Below, piece after piece: positions 1-9,035 of a DNA stretch of 64,000 bases. The DNA lies in the NCBI RefSeq assembly GCF_014705715.1, contig NZ_JACXLC010000001.1:788457-852456 (forward strand), read 5' to 3'. This DNA comes from Erythrobacter rubeus. Its GTDB lineage: Bacteria; Pseudomonadota; Alphaproteobacteria; Sphingomonadales; Sphingomonadaceae. The notes beneath the pieces were generated by a model. It was given only the letters and a program-made list of their open reading frames with translations. It was not told the DNA's origin and did no database searches. Each line of letters opens with the position of its first letter. Position 1 is the stretch's first letter. A program made the translations under genes and the position numbers.

Positions 1-410
1 GAGCAGGGCAGCACCTGTTCCGCTACCGGGACGATGACGGCGATGTGCAGCCGGTCACCTCCCATGCGGTCAACGCCTATATCCGCGAGGCCATGGGGGA
101 TGATTTTTCCGCCAAGCATTTCCGCACATGGCACGCGAGCGTCTTCGCTTTCGAAGCTTTGGTCGAGGCTGACAAGGAGCTGACCATCACCAGCATTCTC
201 GACGAGGTATCAAGCAGGCTCGGCAATACACCTGCCACCGCGCGCAAGAGCTACATCCATCCCGCCGTTATCGAGCGGGTTTCGGGACAGGCTGAGTGGC
301 GCGATAGCCTGCGTCTTCCGCGCTCGACCAAATGGCTGACACGCACGGAAAGAGGTCTGCTCGACCTTCTCGAGGAAGGCCCGCCGGCGGAGCAATTATT
401 AGCCGCCTAG
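1..410 (+). CDS. DNA topoisomerase IB, C-terminal part (5' end outside window)
   Basis: The reading frame enters from the left edge (first whole codon at position 3) and stops at 408-410, leaving about 135 residues. The segment carries the catalytic end of a type IB topoisomerase, which relaxes supercoils through a 3'-phosphotyrosine. HFRTWHAS supplies the second catalytic arginine, and LGNTPATARKSYIHP holds the nucleophilic tyrosine. An Asn replaces the viral catalytic His here, which is usual in bacterial members. A methionine at 45 would start only an internal fragment, so it is not taken as the start. The N-terminal domain lies outside the window. Confidence 0.9.
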   Translation, partial: AGQHLFRYRDDDGDVQPVTSHAVNAYIREAMGDDFSAKHFRTWHASVFAFEALVEADKELTITSILDEVSSRLGNTPATARKSYIHPAVIERVSGQAEWRDSLRLPRSTKWLTRTERGLLDLLEEGPPAEQLLAA

Positions 411-469
411 GAAGTGCGTGCGATTGCCGCTAGAGCTTCCCTCCAGCACAAGCAGGAGCCCCCGCACGC

Positions 470-2545
470 ATGGCCGACACTTCGCACCGCTTTTTCGATA
501 TGCACGCGCATGGCTTTGTCCGCGTCGCGACGTCCACGCCGTGTGTTCGCACTGCCAACGTAGCCTACAATACGAAGGGTGTGATTTCGGAGGCGAAGCG
601 GGCGCATGATTGCAAGGTCGATCTGCTCGTCTATCCTGAGTTGTGCCTTTCATCTTACGCGATCGACGATCTCCATCTTCAGAACGCGCTGCTTGACCGT
701 GTCGAACAGGCGGTGGGCGAGGTGGTCGAAGCGTCCGCAGACCTAACCCCGGTGCTCATCGTCGGCGCGCCCCTGCGGCGCAATTCCAAGGTGTATAATT
801 GCGCGCTGGTGATCGCGGGCGGCGAATTGCTCGGCGTGATCCCGAAAAGCTACCTGCCGAATTACCGCGAATTTTATGAGAAGCGCTATTTTGCGCATGG
901 CCGCAATTGCCAGGATTTGTGGATCGCGGTTGCGGGGGAAGAGGTGCCCTTCGGGACCGACCAGATCTTTGCCGCATCGAACGTGCCCGGCTTCACCTTC
1001 GGCGTCGAGATTTGCGAAGATTTCTGGTCGCCTAACCCGCCCGGAACGCTCGCCGCGCTCGCCGGTGCGCATATCCTTTGCAACCTGTCGGCATCACCGA
1101 TCACGATCGGCCGCGCAGAAGATCGTCACATGCATTGCCGCTCCAGTTCGTCCCGCTCGATCTGCGCGTACGTGTATTCGGCCAGCGGGCATGGAGAGAG
1201 CACGACCGATCTCGCATGGGACGGGCAAGGCGTCGTCTACGAAATGGGATCGCTGCTTGCCGAAAGCGTCCGCTTCGATCTCGATCCCGAGCTGTGCATT
1301 GTCGATATCGATACCGACAAGATCGCAGGCGAGCGGATGCGCAACCAGACATTCTCCGATGCAGCCGAGGCGCACGACCGGCCAGAGGACACTTTCCGGC
1401 GGATCGTCTTCGAGCATGCCCATGTGGACGGCGATATCGGACTGATGCGGCCTGTGCGCCGCTTCCCATTCGTGCCGGACAACGCAAAGACGCTCGATGA
1501 GGATTGCTACGAAGCTTTCAATATTCAGGTCGATGCGCTGATGCGGCGTATCCAGGCGACCAAGCCGGAAAGCCTGGTCATCGGGATATCAGGCGGGCTC
1601 GACAGCACCCACGCTTTGATCGTGGCGGCGAAGGCTTGCGACCGGCTCGATCTGCCGCGCTCGACCATTCGCGGCTATACCATGCCCGGCTTCGGTACGT
1701 CGGATACCACCAAATCCAATGCCTGGAAGCTGATGGAAGCCATGGGCATCACCGCCGAGGAAATCGATATCAAGCCGGCGGCAAAGCTCATGCTGAAGGA
1801 TATCGATCATCCCTTTGCAGGGGGCGAGCCGCATTATGACGTGACTTTCGAGAACGTGCAGGCGGGGCTCCGGACCGACTACTTGTTCCGTCTGGCGGGC
1901 CAGCATAAAGGCTTTGTTGTCGGAACGGGCGATCTGTCCGAACTAGCGCTTGGCTGGTGCACTTACGGCGTCGGTGATCACATGAGTCATTACGGCGTCA
2001 ATTCGGGCGTGCCCAAGACGCTGATCCGATACTTGATCCGCTGGACCATCGAGACCGGCCAGTTCAGCAACGAATGCTGCGAAGTGCTTCAGGCGGTTTA
2101 CGACACGGTCATTTCGCCGGAACTGGTGCCTGCTGGCGAGGACGGTGAGATGCAATCGACCGAGAGCTTGATCGGTCCGTATGAGCTTAATGACTTTTTC
2201 CTGCACCACATCATCCGCTACGGTCAGCGGCCGGGCAAAGTTGCGTTTCTCGCTTACCATGCATGGCGAGAGGCGAGCGCTGGTTTGTGGCCCGCCGGGT
2301 TCCCGGAGCACCGCAAGAACGAATACGATCTGCCCGAAATCGCGCGCTGGCTCGAAAGCTTCCTGAAGCGGTTCTTCACCTTCAGTCAGTTCAAGCGAAG
2401 CGCCATGCCCAACGGTCCGAAGGTAAGCTCGGGCGGGGCACTGTCTCCGCGGGGGGACTGGCGCGCGCCTTCCGATGCGGTTGCCGATCTGTGGCTGGAA
2501 GAATTGAGCGAGGCGCTTCCCGGCGGGACGCTGTCTTCGGACTAG
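470..2545 (+). CDS. nadE: Glutamine-dependent NAD+ synthetase
   Basis: This cytosolic enzyme amidates nicotinic acid adenine dinucleotide to NAD+ using glutamine and ATP. The 691-residue length fits the two-domain, glutamine-hydrolysing form. The N-terminal nitrilase domain has the Glu-Lys-Cys triad visible as E57 (YPEL), K126 (IPKSYLPNYREFYEKR) and C182 (EICEDFW). The C-terminal synthetase domain has the ATP-binding SGGLDST loop near residue 375. The ATG at 470 starts the recognisable N-terminal sequence FFDMHAHGFVRVA. The gene is monocistronic, 60 bases after the topoisomerase gene, and converges on the doxX gene across a hairpin. Confidence 0.96.
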   Translation: MADTSHRFFDMHAHGFVRVATSTPCVRTANVAYNTKGVISEAKRAHDCKVDLLVYPELCLSSYAIDDLHLQNALLDRVEQAVGEVVEASADLTPVLIVGAPLRRNSKVYNCALVIAGGELLGVIPKSYLPNYREFYEKRYFAHGRNCQDLWIAVAGEEVPFGTDQIFAASNVPGFTFGVEICEDFWSPNPPGTLAALAGAHILCNLSASPITIGRAEDRHMHCRSSSSRSICAYVYSASGHGESTTDLAWDGQGVVYEMGSLLAESVRFDLDPELCIVDIDTDKIAGERMRNQTFSDAAEAHDRPEDTFRRIVFEHAHVDGDIGLMRPVRRFPFVPDNAKTLDEDCYEAFNIQVDALMRRIQATKPESLVIGISGGLDSTHALIVAAKACDRLDLPRSTIRGYTMPGFGTSDTTKSNAWKLMEAMGITAEEIDIKPAAKLMLKDIDHPFAGGEPHYDVTFENVQAGLRTDYLFRLAGQHKGFVVGTGDLSELALGWCTYGVGDHMSHYGVNSGVPKTLIRYLIRWTIETGQFSNECCEVLQAVYDTVISPELVPAGEDGEMQSTESLIGPYELNDFFLHHIIRYGQRPGKVAFLAYHAWREASAGLWPAGFPEHRKNEYDLPEIARWLESFLKRFFTFSQFKRSAMPNGPKVSSGGALSPRGDWRAPSDAVADLWLEELSEALPGGTLSSD

Positions 2546-2554
2546 AAACGCGAA

Positions 2555-2584
2555 TGGCCGGGACGATGTTTCGCGTCCCGGCCA
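2555..2584. terminator. Hairpin between convergent nadE and doxX
   Basis: An 11-bp perfect stem (2555-2565 pairing with 2574-2584; arm TGGCCGGGACG) lies between the two converging stop codons. Neither side has a clear U-tract, so a bidirectional terminator or a barrier hairpin is inferred from position and stability. Confidence 0.5.
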
Positions 2585-2609
2585 AATGCGACCCTTCGGG
2601 CTTTAGAAA

Positions 2610-3035
2610 TTACTGACGGTCGAGCGCCAGGCGGCCCGGACCGAAGGCAGCAATCGCAAACATCCCGCCTGCAATGGCAAGGTTCTTGAGGAACATCGTC
2701 ATTTCGATCTGCTGCGAGAAATCGTTGTGGAAGATGAGCGCGGTCAGCACTGTAAAGATGCCAAGGGCGCCAGCGGCGTACCGAGTCTTGAAACCCGCAG
2801 CGAGCATCAATCCGCCGCCGATCTCGAGCGCGACGGTGAGGAAGTACACGATTTCCGGAAGCGGCAAGCCGACCGAAGCGATATAGCCGACGGTGCCTTC
2901 CATCCCGCTCAGCTTGTTGACGCCGGCGAGGATGAAAAGGGCGGCGAGCAGGATGCGGGCAATTAGAGCAAGCGCGTCTTGGCCGACAACCGCTGTCTGC
3001 GCGGTGCCGAGTTCATTTCGAGTAACGGTGTTCAT
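2610..3035 (-). CDS. DoxX family membrane protein
   Basis: A 141-residue integral membrane protein with about four hydrophobic segments. ALIARILLAALFILAGVNKLSG near the N-terminus is typical of the DoxX/YphA family. Its biochemical role is uncertain; family members are linked to redox and thiol stress. It lies 33 bases downstream of the azoreductase gene on the same strand and is probably the last gene of the pirin-azoR-doxX operon controlled by the divergent LysR regulator. The family call is secure; the function is inferred from neighbours. Confidence 0.85.
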   Translation of the reverse strand: MNTVTRNELGTAQTAVVGQDALALIARILLAALFILAGVNKLSGMEGTVGYIASVGLPLPEIVYFLTVALEIGGGLMLAAGFKTRYAAGALGIFTVLTALIFHNDFSQQIEMTMFLKNLAIAGGMFAIAAFGPGRLALDRQ

Positions 3036-3068
3036 TGTATTTCTCCCGGAAAGAGGAAGTGTAGGAAC

Positions 3069-3662
3069 CTATGCAGCAAGCTGCTCGGCGCGTTCGTGTG
3101 CTGCGGTGATCTTGGCTTCGCCATCTGCGCCCATGATCCCGTCGGCGGCGACGATTTCAACATCGCTGATCCCGAGGAAGCCGAGGAAAAATTTCAGCCA
3201 GCTGGACATGAAATCCATATCGCTGCCGATGGGCGTTCCGCCCGATGCTGCGGCGATATAGGCCTTCTTGCCTTCGAGGAGGCCGACCGGGCCGTTTTCA
3301 GTGTACTGGAAGGTTGTGCCTGCACGAGCCACGAGATCGGCCCACGCCTTCAGCGTTGCGGGCACCCCGAAATTGTAGACTGGGCTGCTGATCACAATCG
3401 TATCGGCGGACTTCAGCTCTTCGATCAGCGTGTCGGCAATTGCTGCAAGCTCCTGCTGCTCGGGCGAGCGCTCGGCGTATGGGGCAAGGTTGGCAGCGAA
3501 GCGGTCTTCATCGACGAATGGAAGATCGTTTTTCGAAAGATCGCGGGTAGTCACGCCTGCGTGGTCGCCGTTCGTCAATCCTTCGATCAGCGTGTTGCCA
3601 ATGCCGTTGGAAACGCTTTCAGCGCCGCGGATGGAGGCGGTGATGTGGAGGATATTTGCCAT
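3069..3662 (-). CDS. azoR: FMN-dependent NADH:quinone oxidoreductase / azoreductase
   Basis: A 197-residue flavodoxin-fold protein of the AzoR family. These enzymes use FMN and NADH to reduce quinones, and azo dyes, by two electrons. The FMN-binding loops are visible as the N-terminal ITASIRGAESVS phosphate loop, SSPVYNFGVPATLKAW near residues 93-108, and ASGGTPIG near 139-146. The start codon at 3662 gives the normal family N-terminus MANILHI. Pairing with pirin and DoxX genes under a divergent LysR gene suggests quinone or electrophile detoxification. Confidence 0.92.
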   Translation of the reverse strand: MANILHITASIRGAESVSNGIGNTLIEGLTNGDHAGVTTRDLSKNDLPFVDEDRFAANLAPYAERSPEQQELAAIADTLIEELKSADTIVISSPVYNFGVPATLKAWADLVARAGTTFQYTENGPVGLLEGKKAYIAAASGGTPIGSDMDFMSSWLKFFLGFLGISDVEIVAADGIMGADGEAKITAAHERAEQLAA

Positions 3663-3701
3663 GAGAATGTGCTCCTTGAAAAATGACTTGAGAAATGGGG
3701 T

Positions 3702-3741
3702 GGGGCCAGCCGGGACGCGGGGTTGGGGGAAGGCTGGCCCC
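3702..3741 (-). terminator. Intercistronic hairpin between pirin and azoR genes
   Basis: Ten perfect base pairs (3702-3711 with 3732-3741; arm GGGGCCAGCC) enclose a G-rich loop in the 86-base gap. There is no U-tract, so it more likely tunes or stabilises the operon mRNA than ends it. Confidence 0.4.
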
Positions 3742-3748
3742 GGGAAGG

Positions 3749-4462
3749 TCAGGCAGCGTCGACCAGAATGACTTCGCTGTCTTCGATCGCAGTGATGGTC
3801 ACCTCGTCAAGCTGAGTCATGGCGACACCGTCGCGCGCCTTTGCTTCGACGTCATCGATCTTGACCGCACCAGTGGCCGGCACGAGGTAAAGGTGACGGT
3901 CCGCTGCGCTGGGCGTGTAAGTCACGCTCTCGCCAGCCTTGATCGTCGCGCCTAGAACGCGGGCATCGGTGCGAATGGGCAAAGCGCCTTCATCGCGGTC
4001 GTTGTCGTTCGCCGTGCTCGCGGCAAGCGGCACGAACTGGCCGGCGCGCTCACCCTTGGGGAATTCCTTCGCACCCCAGGTCGGCTTCCCGCCGCGCTCA
4101 TCGGGGATGATCCAGATCTGGAAAATCTGCGTTTCGCCGTCTTCCAGATTGTATTCCGAGTGCTGGACGCCGTCGCCCGCGCTCATCACCTGGACATCGC
4201 CCGCTTCGGTGCGGCCTTCATTGCCCATACTGTCGCGGTGGGTGATGGCGCCTTTGCGGACATAGGTGATGATTTCCATGTCGCTGTGCGGGTGGGTGGG
4301 GAAACCGGTGCCGGGCGCGATCGTGTCGTCGTTCCACACGCGGAGGCTACCCCAATTGACCCGTGCTGGATCATGATAACCGGCGAACGAAAAGTGATGG
4401 TGGGCATCGAGCCAACCGTGGTTGGCGCTGCCGAGGCTGTTAAAGGGTCGAAGTTCGATCAT
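3749..4462 (-). CDS. Pirin family protein (bicupin)
   Basis: A cupin-fold protein of 237 residues. The N-terminal pirin domain carries the metal-site segment THPHSDMEIITYV followed by GDVQVMSAGDGVQHSEYN. Bacterial pirins include quercetinase-like dioxygenases; the substrate here is unknown. An open frame continues upstream to 4678, but ATG 4462 is chosen. It gives the family start MIELRPFNSLG and has an AGGAG ribosome site nine bases before it, whereas the longer form would run through the divergent lysR promoter. It is the first gene of the probable pirin-azoR-doxX operon. Confidence 0.92.
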   Translation of the reverse strand: MIELRPFNSLGSANHGWLDAHHHFSFAGYHDPARVNWGSLRVWNDDTIAPGTGFPTHPHSDMEIITYVRKGAITHRDSMGNEGRTEAGDVQVMSAGDGVQHSEYNLEDGETQIFQIWIIPDERGGKPTWGAKEFPKGERAGQFVPLAASTANDNDRDEGALPIRTDARVLGATIKAGESVTYTPSAADRHLYLVPATGAVKIDDVEAKARDGVAMTQLDEVTITAIEDSEVILVDAA

Positions 4463-4526
4463 GTCGTATCTCCTGAATGAGCGATCCGTGGACCGTTTCG
4501 CTCTGTTGAGTAAGGAGATAGGCCTG

Positions 4527-4549
4527 TCGCACCATTTGTATAAGTGCGA
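4527..4549. promoter_or_regulatory. Candidate LysR-type operator
   Basis: TCGCAC, then 11 bases, then GTGCGA: a perfect 6-bp dyad in the 100-base divergent space between the pirin and lysR genes. This is the normal place and shape for an autoregulatory and activating LysR site. Confidence 0.6.
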
Positions 4550-4563
4550 TAAAACTTGCCAAA

Positions 4564-5484
4564 ATGTTCGGAATATCTGAATATGCAGGCATGAGGCTTG
4601 GCGATCCGACACTTGACCAACTGCGCATCTTCCTCGCCGTGGTGGAGGAGGGCAGTTTCGGCGCGGCTGCGCGCGCATCAGGACGCGCGGTTTCGGCGAT
4701 CAGCTATGGCATCTCGCAATTGGAAGCGCAGCTCGCGGTCACCTTGTTTGAGCGTGAAGGCTCGCGCAAACCGGTGCTGACCGAAGCCGGCGAGGGGCTG
4801 CTCGCCGAAGCGCGGGGCATTGCCGACCGCGTCGATGCGCTGCTCGCCAAGACCCAGTCGCTGCATGCGGGTCTCGAAAGCGGTGTCGGCATAGTTATCG
4901 ACGTGATGGTGCCCGGCGACGTGACCGCGAAGGTGCTCGGAGAATTCCGCCGGATGTTCCCGACGGTTGCACTGACGCTCAATGTCGAGGGGCTCGGGGC
5001 GGTTGCGGAATGCCTGCTCGATGATCGTGCGCAACTGGCGATAGGCGGGCCAGTCATCGGCGATCATCCCGCGCTTGAGCGGCAGGTGATCGGGGAAGTC
5101 GAACTGGTACCGGTCGCAGCGCCTGGGCATCCTTTAGCCCAGAAAGGCACACAGCCGGGCGAAAGCCGCAAACACCTGCAATTGGTGCTCGCCGACAGAT
5201 CGGATTTGACCGAAGGCCGCGAATTTTCCGTGCTCAGCCCGCTCACTTGGCGGCTCGGCGATCTCGGCGCGAAGCATTCGCTGCTCAAAGAGGGGCTCGG
5301 CTGGGGCAACATGCCGCGCCATCAGGTGCTGGAGGATATTGCAGCCGGCCGCCTCGTCGAACTCGACCTGCCGGAGAAACCCGGCGATCGCTATCCGCTC
5401 AGCGCGTTATGGCGCCGCGACGACCGATTGGGGCCCGCGGCGAGTTGGCTGATCGATGCGTTCAGAGATGGTTTGAAGCAATAA
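4564..5484 (+). CDS. LysR family transcriptional regulator
   Basis: About 306 residues, the usual LysR length. The winged helix-turn-helix occupies roughly residues 15-75 (LDQLRIFLAVVEEGSFGAAARASGRAVSAISYGISQLEAQL), followed by a periplasmic-binding-protein-like effector domain. ATG 4564 and ATG 4591 (MRLGDPTLDQLR) are both possible; the second matches the domain boundary better. The gene is divergent from pirin-azoR-doxX with a dyad between them, so it probably senses an electrophile or quinone and controls that operon. The ligand cannot be read from the sequence. Confidence 0.92.
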   Translation: MFGISEYAGMRLGDPTLDQLRIFLAVVEEGSFGAAARASGRAVSAISYGISQLEAQLAVTLFEREGSRKPVLTEAGEGLLAEARGIADRVDALLAKTQSLHAGLESGVGIVIDVMVPGDVTAKVLGEFRRMFPTVALTLNVEGLGAVAECLLDDRAQLAIGGPVIGDHPALERQVIGEVELVPVAAPGHPLAQKGTQPGESRKHLQLVLADRSDLTEGREFSVLSPLTWRLGDLGAKHSLLKEGLGWGNMPRHQVLEDIAAGRLVELDLPEKPGDRYPLSALWRRDDRLGPAASWLIDAFRDGLKQ

Positions 5485-5490
5485 GTGCGG

Positions 5491-5874
5491 TTAGCGCGGG
5501 CGGCGCAGCCATTGCTCGGCGGCGTCCGGCGTATCGAAGAATTCGACTTCAACACCGTCGGTAATCCGCTGATATTGCAGCTTTACCAACGGCGCAGCGG
5601 ACACGACGGCAAAGCTGGTCAAACCATTTTTCTGCGCTGTCAGCAGACTGTCGCGGATGGCGGCGGCCGTATCGCGGTTCTGCGGCACGAATTCTCTGAG
5701 ATCACCCAGCGCGCTGAAGGGTTCTTGCGATTTGAGGAATGGCGTCGCCGCCTTTGCCAGATCGGCGAGAAAATCCCCCATCGCATCAGTCGTCCAGAAA
5801 CCGCCCACAGCAAAGTGCACCTCTGCATGGTCGAGATCGACCGAGATCGAATGGACAGGCGCGAGAGTCGACAT
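5491..5874 (-). CDS. Conserved hypothetical protein, STAS/SpoIIAA-like size
   Basis: A soluble 127-residue protein without signal peptide or membrane segment. It alternates short hydrophobic strands and amphipathic helices (SISVDLDHAEVHFAVGGFW, then ALGDLREFVPQNRDTAAAI, then TSFAVVSAAPLVKLQYQRI), and it ends in FFDTPDAAEQWLRR. This resembles the SpoIIAA/STAS-like fold family, but the assignment is by pattern only. It converges on the lysR gene with a gap of six bases. No function is proposed. Confidence 0.7.
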   Translation of the reverse strand: MSTLAPVHSISVDLDHAEVHFAVGGFWTTDAMGDFLADLAKAATPFLKSQEPFSALGDLREFVPQNRDTAAAIRDSLLTAQKNGLTSFAVVSAAPLVKLQYQRITDGVEVEFFDTPDAAEQWLRRPR

Positions 5875-5926
5875 GCGATCTACCTACGCGCAAATGCTTA
5901 AGGATCGCCTACTAATTGAGGATCGC

Positions 5927-6571
5927 TTACTGGGGGCCGAAGGCGATCGGATCGTCACCGGCTTTCCAGGGCGTGAATTTGGGCATGACCGCTTGAAACA
6001 GGTCGGAGGACAGATGGCCTTCCAGCCAATTTTGGAGATGCGGGATATCCTGAGCATCGAACCAGGCCCGATCGGTGTTGGCGAACTGCCGGATGAAGGG
6101 GAACAGCGCGATATCGGCCAGAGTGCGCGTCTCCCCGCAAAGCTGCGGTTGATCGGTCAGCCGCGCGTCGAGATCCTGCAAGATTGCAAGACCTTCGCCC
6201 CGGTGGTCGATCTGGCCGTGATCGGGCTCATCCTCGTAACGATTGGGGTATTTGTAGCGGTCGAGGTGGTGCTTGAACGGGCCGTCATTACGCTCGATCA
6301 GCTTTTTGTCGTCTCCGCTCAGCCAGCCCTCGGGATCGCTCTTGGCCAAGGCCCAGCGCATCACCGCGATGCTCTCATCCACCACCTCCCCATCGGGGAG
6401 GGCCAGCACCGGCACCGTTGCTTTCGGAGAGGTTTCAGCAAGCTCAGGAGGCTTGTCGGCGAGCTTCACCTCGCGCAGTTCGACCGTGATGCTCGCGATC
6501 CACAGCGCCATGCGCGCACGCATCGCATAGGGGCAACGGCGGAAGCTGTAGAGGATGGGAAGATCACTCAC
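5927..6571 (-). CDS. Glutathione S-transferase family protein
   Basis: A 214-residue protein with an N-terminal thioredoxin-like domain. FRRCPYAMRARMAL places a Cys in the position used by omega-like and GrxB-like GSTs, and the glutathione-contact stretches KATVPVLALPDGEVVDESIAVMRW follow. The C-terminal half is the all-helical GST domain. It may catalyse glutathione-dependent reduction or conjugation; the substrate is unknown. It follows trhO on the same strand after only six bases, so it is probably co-transcribed with trhO and ilvE. Confidence 0.88.
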   Translation of the reverse strand: MSDLPILYSFRRCPYAMRARMALWIASITVELREVKLADKPPELAETSPKATVPVLALPDGEVVDESIAVMRWALAKSDPEGWLSGDDKKLIERNDGPFKHHLDRYKYPNRYEDEPDHGQIDHRGEGLAILQDLDARLTDQPQLCGETRTLADIALFPFIRQFANTDRAWFDAQDIPHLQNWLEGHLSSDLFQAVMPKFTPWKAGDDPIAFGPQ

Positions 6572-6577
6572 AGCTTA

Positions 6578-7516
6578 TCAATCACCCGATGCGGGCAGCG
6601 TTCCGACATGCTTCTCGCCCCGTTCGCGCGCCAGCCGGGCTTGCTTCTGCCGCTCGCGATAGCGCGCACGCTGTTCGTCGGAGCGCTCCTCGATGCAATG
6701 CGGGCAGCTGATCCCTTCCTCGAAATGCTCGCTGGCCATGTCCTTGGCGTCGATCGGGCGGCGGCAGGCGCGGCACAGCACATAGTCTCCGATTTCGAGA
6801 TCGTGCTTCACCGCAACGCGCTCATCGAAAACGAAGCATTCGCCTTCCCACAGGCTTTGCTCTTCGGGCACTGTTTCGAGATATTTGAGGATGCCGCCCT
6901 TCAGGTGGAACACGTCCTCGACGCCTTCCGATTTCAGGAAGCTCGTCGATTTCTCGCAGCGAATGCCGCCGGTGCAAAACATCGCGACTTTCTTTTTGCC
7001 GCTGAGCAATCCTTCGCGGTGCTCCCGAAACCAATTCGGAAATTCGCCGAAGCTGTGCGTTTCCGGATCGAGTGCGCCCTTGAACGTGCCGATCGCGACT
7101 TCGTAATCGTTGCGTGTGTCGATCACGACCGTGTCCGGATCGCTGATGAGGTCGTTCCAGTCCTCAGGGGCGACATAGGTGCCCACGCTGGCGCGCGGAT
7201 CGATATCGGGTTCACCCATGGTGACGATTTCGCGTTTCAACCGCACTTTCATCCGGTTGAAGGGCATCTCTTTCGCCGAAGAGAACTTCACTTCGAGCTT
7301 CTCGCATCCGGGCAGCGCGTGAATGTGCGCGAGCACTGCATCGAGCCCCTCGCGCGCACCGGCAATCGTTCCGTTGATGCCTTCCTTGGCGAGCAGGAGT
7401 GTGCCGCCAATGCCGTTGGCCTTGCACACCGCTTCAAGCGGCGCTTTCAGCGCGGCAGGATCGCCGAATGGCGTAAACTGGTACAAAGCTGCGACTTGGA
7501 CGCGCGTGTCCGTCAT
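6578..7516 (-). CDS. trhO: tRNA uridine-34 hydroxylase TrhO (rhodanese domain)
   Basis: About 312 residues matching the TrhO/YceA family, which converts U34 of certain tRNAs to 5-hydroxyuridine. The N-terminal acylphosphatase-like domain is followed by a rhodanese domain ([32 protein letters not shown]) and the active-site loop [12 protein letters not shown], whose first Cys is catalytic. The C-terminus has a CRACRRP and CPHC cysteine cluster. ATG 7516 is preferred over 7561 because it lies just after the ilvE stop and gives the family start [14 protein letters not shown]. Confidence 0.92.
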   Translation of the reverse strand: MTDTRVQVAALYQFTPFGDPAALKAPLEAVCKANGIGGTLLLAKEGINGTIAGAREGLDAVLAHIHALPGCEKLEVKFSSAKEMPFNRMKVRLKREIVTMGEPDIDPRASVGTYVAPEDWNDLISDPDTVVIDTRNDYEVAIGTFKGALDPETHSFGEFPNWFREHREGLLSGKKKVAMFCTGGIRCEKSTSFLKSEGVEDVFHLKGGILKYLETVPEEQSLWEGECFVFDERVAVKHDLEIGDYVLCRACRRPIDAKDMASEHFEEGISCPHCIEERSDEQRARYRERQKQARLARERGEKHVGTLPASGD

Positions 7517-7520
7517 CGGG

Positions 7521-8603
7521 TCACCCGATCCGTTCCACCCAGCCGTGCTTATCCTCGACATGGCCGTGCTGGATGCCGACCAGCTTTTCGCGCATTTTCT
7601 GCGCCATCTGGCCGATGCCGCCGGTGCCGATCGTGAATTCGCCAGCGGGCGAGGCGACTGTGCCGACGGGGGTCACGACCGCTGCCGTGCCGCAGGCGAG
7701 CGTTTCGAGGAGCTCGCCGCTCTCTGCCTCTTCGCGCCATTGGGCAATCGAATATGGCTCCTCGCGCACATCGAGCCCTTCTTCGCGCAACATCGCGATC
7801 AGGCTGTCTCGGGTTATGCCGGGCAGGATTGTGCCGGTGAGCGGCGGGGTGATGACGCTGCCATCGGCGCGCACGAAGAACAGGTTCATGCCGCCGAGTT
7901 CCTCGACCCATTTGTTCTCGATTGCGTCGAGAAACACGACCTGATCGCATCCCTTGGCGATGGCCTCGGCCTGCGGGACGAGGCTGGCGGCGTAATTGCC
8001 CCCGGTCTTGGCCGCACCAGTGCCGCCGGGGGCAGCGCGGACATAATCCTGGCTCACCCAGATCTTGACCGGATTGACGCCCTTTTTGAAGTAATTGCCC
8101 GAGGATACGAGGATGAGGACGAACTTGTACTGTTTCGCCGGACGCACGCCGAGAAACGCTTCGGAGGCGAACATGAACGGCCGGATATAGAGCGAGCCGC
8201 CCTCGATAGGCGGCATCCACTTCGCATCGGTTTTGACCGCTTCGCGCACGGCGGCGAGGAAGGTTTCTTCCGGCAGTTCGGGCATCGCCATGCGGCGCGC
8301 GCTGTCATTGAAGCGCCCGGCGTTTGCCTCGGGCCGGAACAGCGCAAGCCCGCCATCGGCGTGGGCATAGGCTTTCATCCCTTCGAAGATTTCCTGCGCA
8401 TAGTGAAGCACGCTGGAGGCGGGATCCATCGGGATCGCTTCCCTCGGGCCGATCACAGGGGTCTGCCAGCCGCCTTTCGCCTCATCATAGTCGATCGTGA
8501 CCATGTGGTCGGTAAAGACGGTGCCGAAACCCGGGTCGGCAATGGCCGCTTCGCGCGCCGCATCGGGCGTCGGCGAGGGGTGGGGGATGCGTTTGAATTC
8601 CAT
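7521..8603 (-). CDS. ilvE: Branched-chain amino acid aminotransferase
   Basis: A fold-IV PLP enzyme of 360 residues that exchanges amino groups between glutamate and Leu, Ile or Val keto acids. The length and the sequence [16 protein letters not shown], with the PLP-binding lysine, identify the class II (eukaryote-like, about 360-residue) [14 protein letters not shown] and [22 protein letters not shown] close the cofactor site. It is the first gene of the ilvE-trhO-GST run and is preceded by 432 bases holding repeats and a candidate small gene. Confidence 0.95.
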   Translation of the reverse strand: MEFKRIPHPSPTPDAAREAAIADPGFGTVFTDHMVTIDYDEAKGGWQTPVIGPREAIPMDPASSVLHYAQEIFEGMKAYAHADGGLALFRPEANAGRFNDSARRMAMPELPEETFLAAVREAVKTDAKWMPPIEGGSLYIRPFMFASEAFLGVRPAKQYKFVLILVSSGNYFKKGVNPVKIWVSQDYVRAAPGGTGAAKTGGNYAASLVPQAEAIAKGCDQVVFLDAIENKWVEELGGMNLFFVRADGSVITPPLTGTILPGITRDSLIAMLREEGLDVREEPYSIAQWREEAESGELLETLACGTAAVVTPVGTVASPAGEFTIGTGGIGQMAQKMREKLVGIQHGHVEDKHGWVERIG

Positions 8604-8944
8604 GGAGTGCGGGTAATATGGTGTTGCGCTCGGGGCAAGCGGGGAGTCTTTTGTCTTGTGCCCTCAAACGCCTGGCGGCGGACATCCGTCCGCCTTGGCT
8701 TCGCCGCATAAGCGGCGGCGCGCAGTCGCGCGCTGGCGTCGCTGGTAGCGATGCTATGAGCGCTGCCTTGCTAACCTGCACCAAGCGCTATTGCGCTGGA
8801 TCATAGGCTTGGTCGCGGAGCACGGCGCGCAGCGCCGCAAGCCCAACCGGGCGCCCGCAGCGCTGCAGGCGCGAGGATTTCGCGCCCCGGATGGGTTGCG
8901 GACAACAAAGACTCCGCGCCCGGCGTCTGAGGGCGAAAGAGAAC
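8604..8944. repeat. Mosaic intergenic repeat region upstream of ilvE
   Basis: This gene-free stretch holds two modules that recur elsewhere. The module at 8677-8735 has three back-to-back hairpins and reappears in reverse orientation at 26629-26690. The module at 8834-8913 matches 19588-19665 and, reversed, 26781-26864. A 21-base segment at 8915-8935 is identical to 26685-26705. The long open frames crossing it look non-coding. Confidence 0.65.
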
Positions 8945-8946
8945 AT

Positions 8947-8985
8947 GAAAAGGGCGGCTCTCGCCCGTAGGAGAACCGCCCTTTC
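8947..8985 (-). terminator. Intrinsic terminator of the small transcription unit upstream of ilvE
   Basis: AAAGGGCGG pairs with CCGCCCTTT across an 18-base loop. On the minus strand it is followed by TTTTCATGTT, which is the better U-tract side. Confidence 0.65.
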
Positions 8986-9035
8986 ATGGTCAGCGGCCGG
9001 AAGTGCCGCTCACGAAACCTCACTCGGTAAGGAAG

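Noticed and set aside
5657..7636. 659-codon plus-strand open frame over GST and trhO genes
   Set aside because: Fully antisense to two well-recognised genes, and the product is low-complexity without family motifs.
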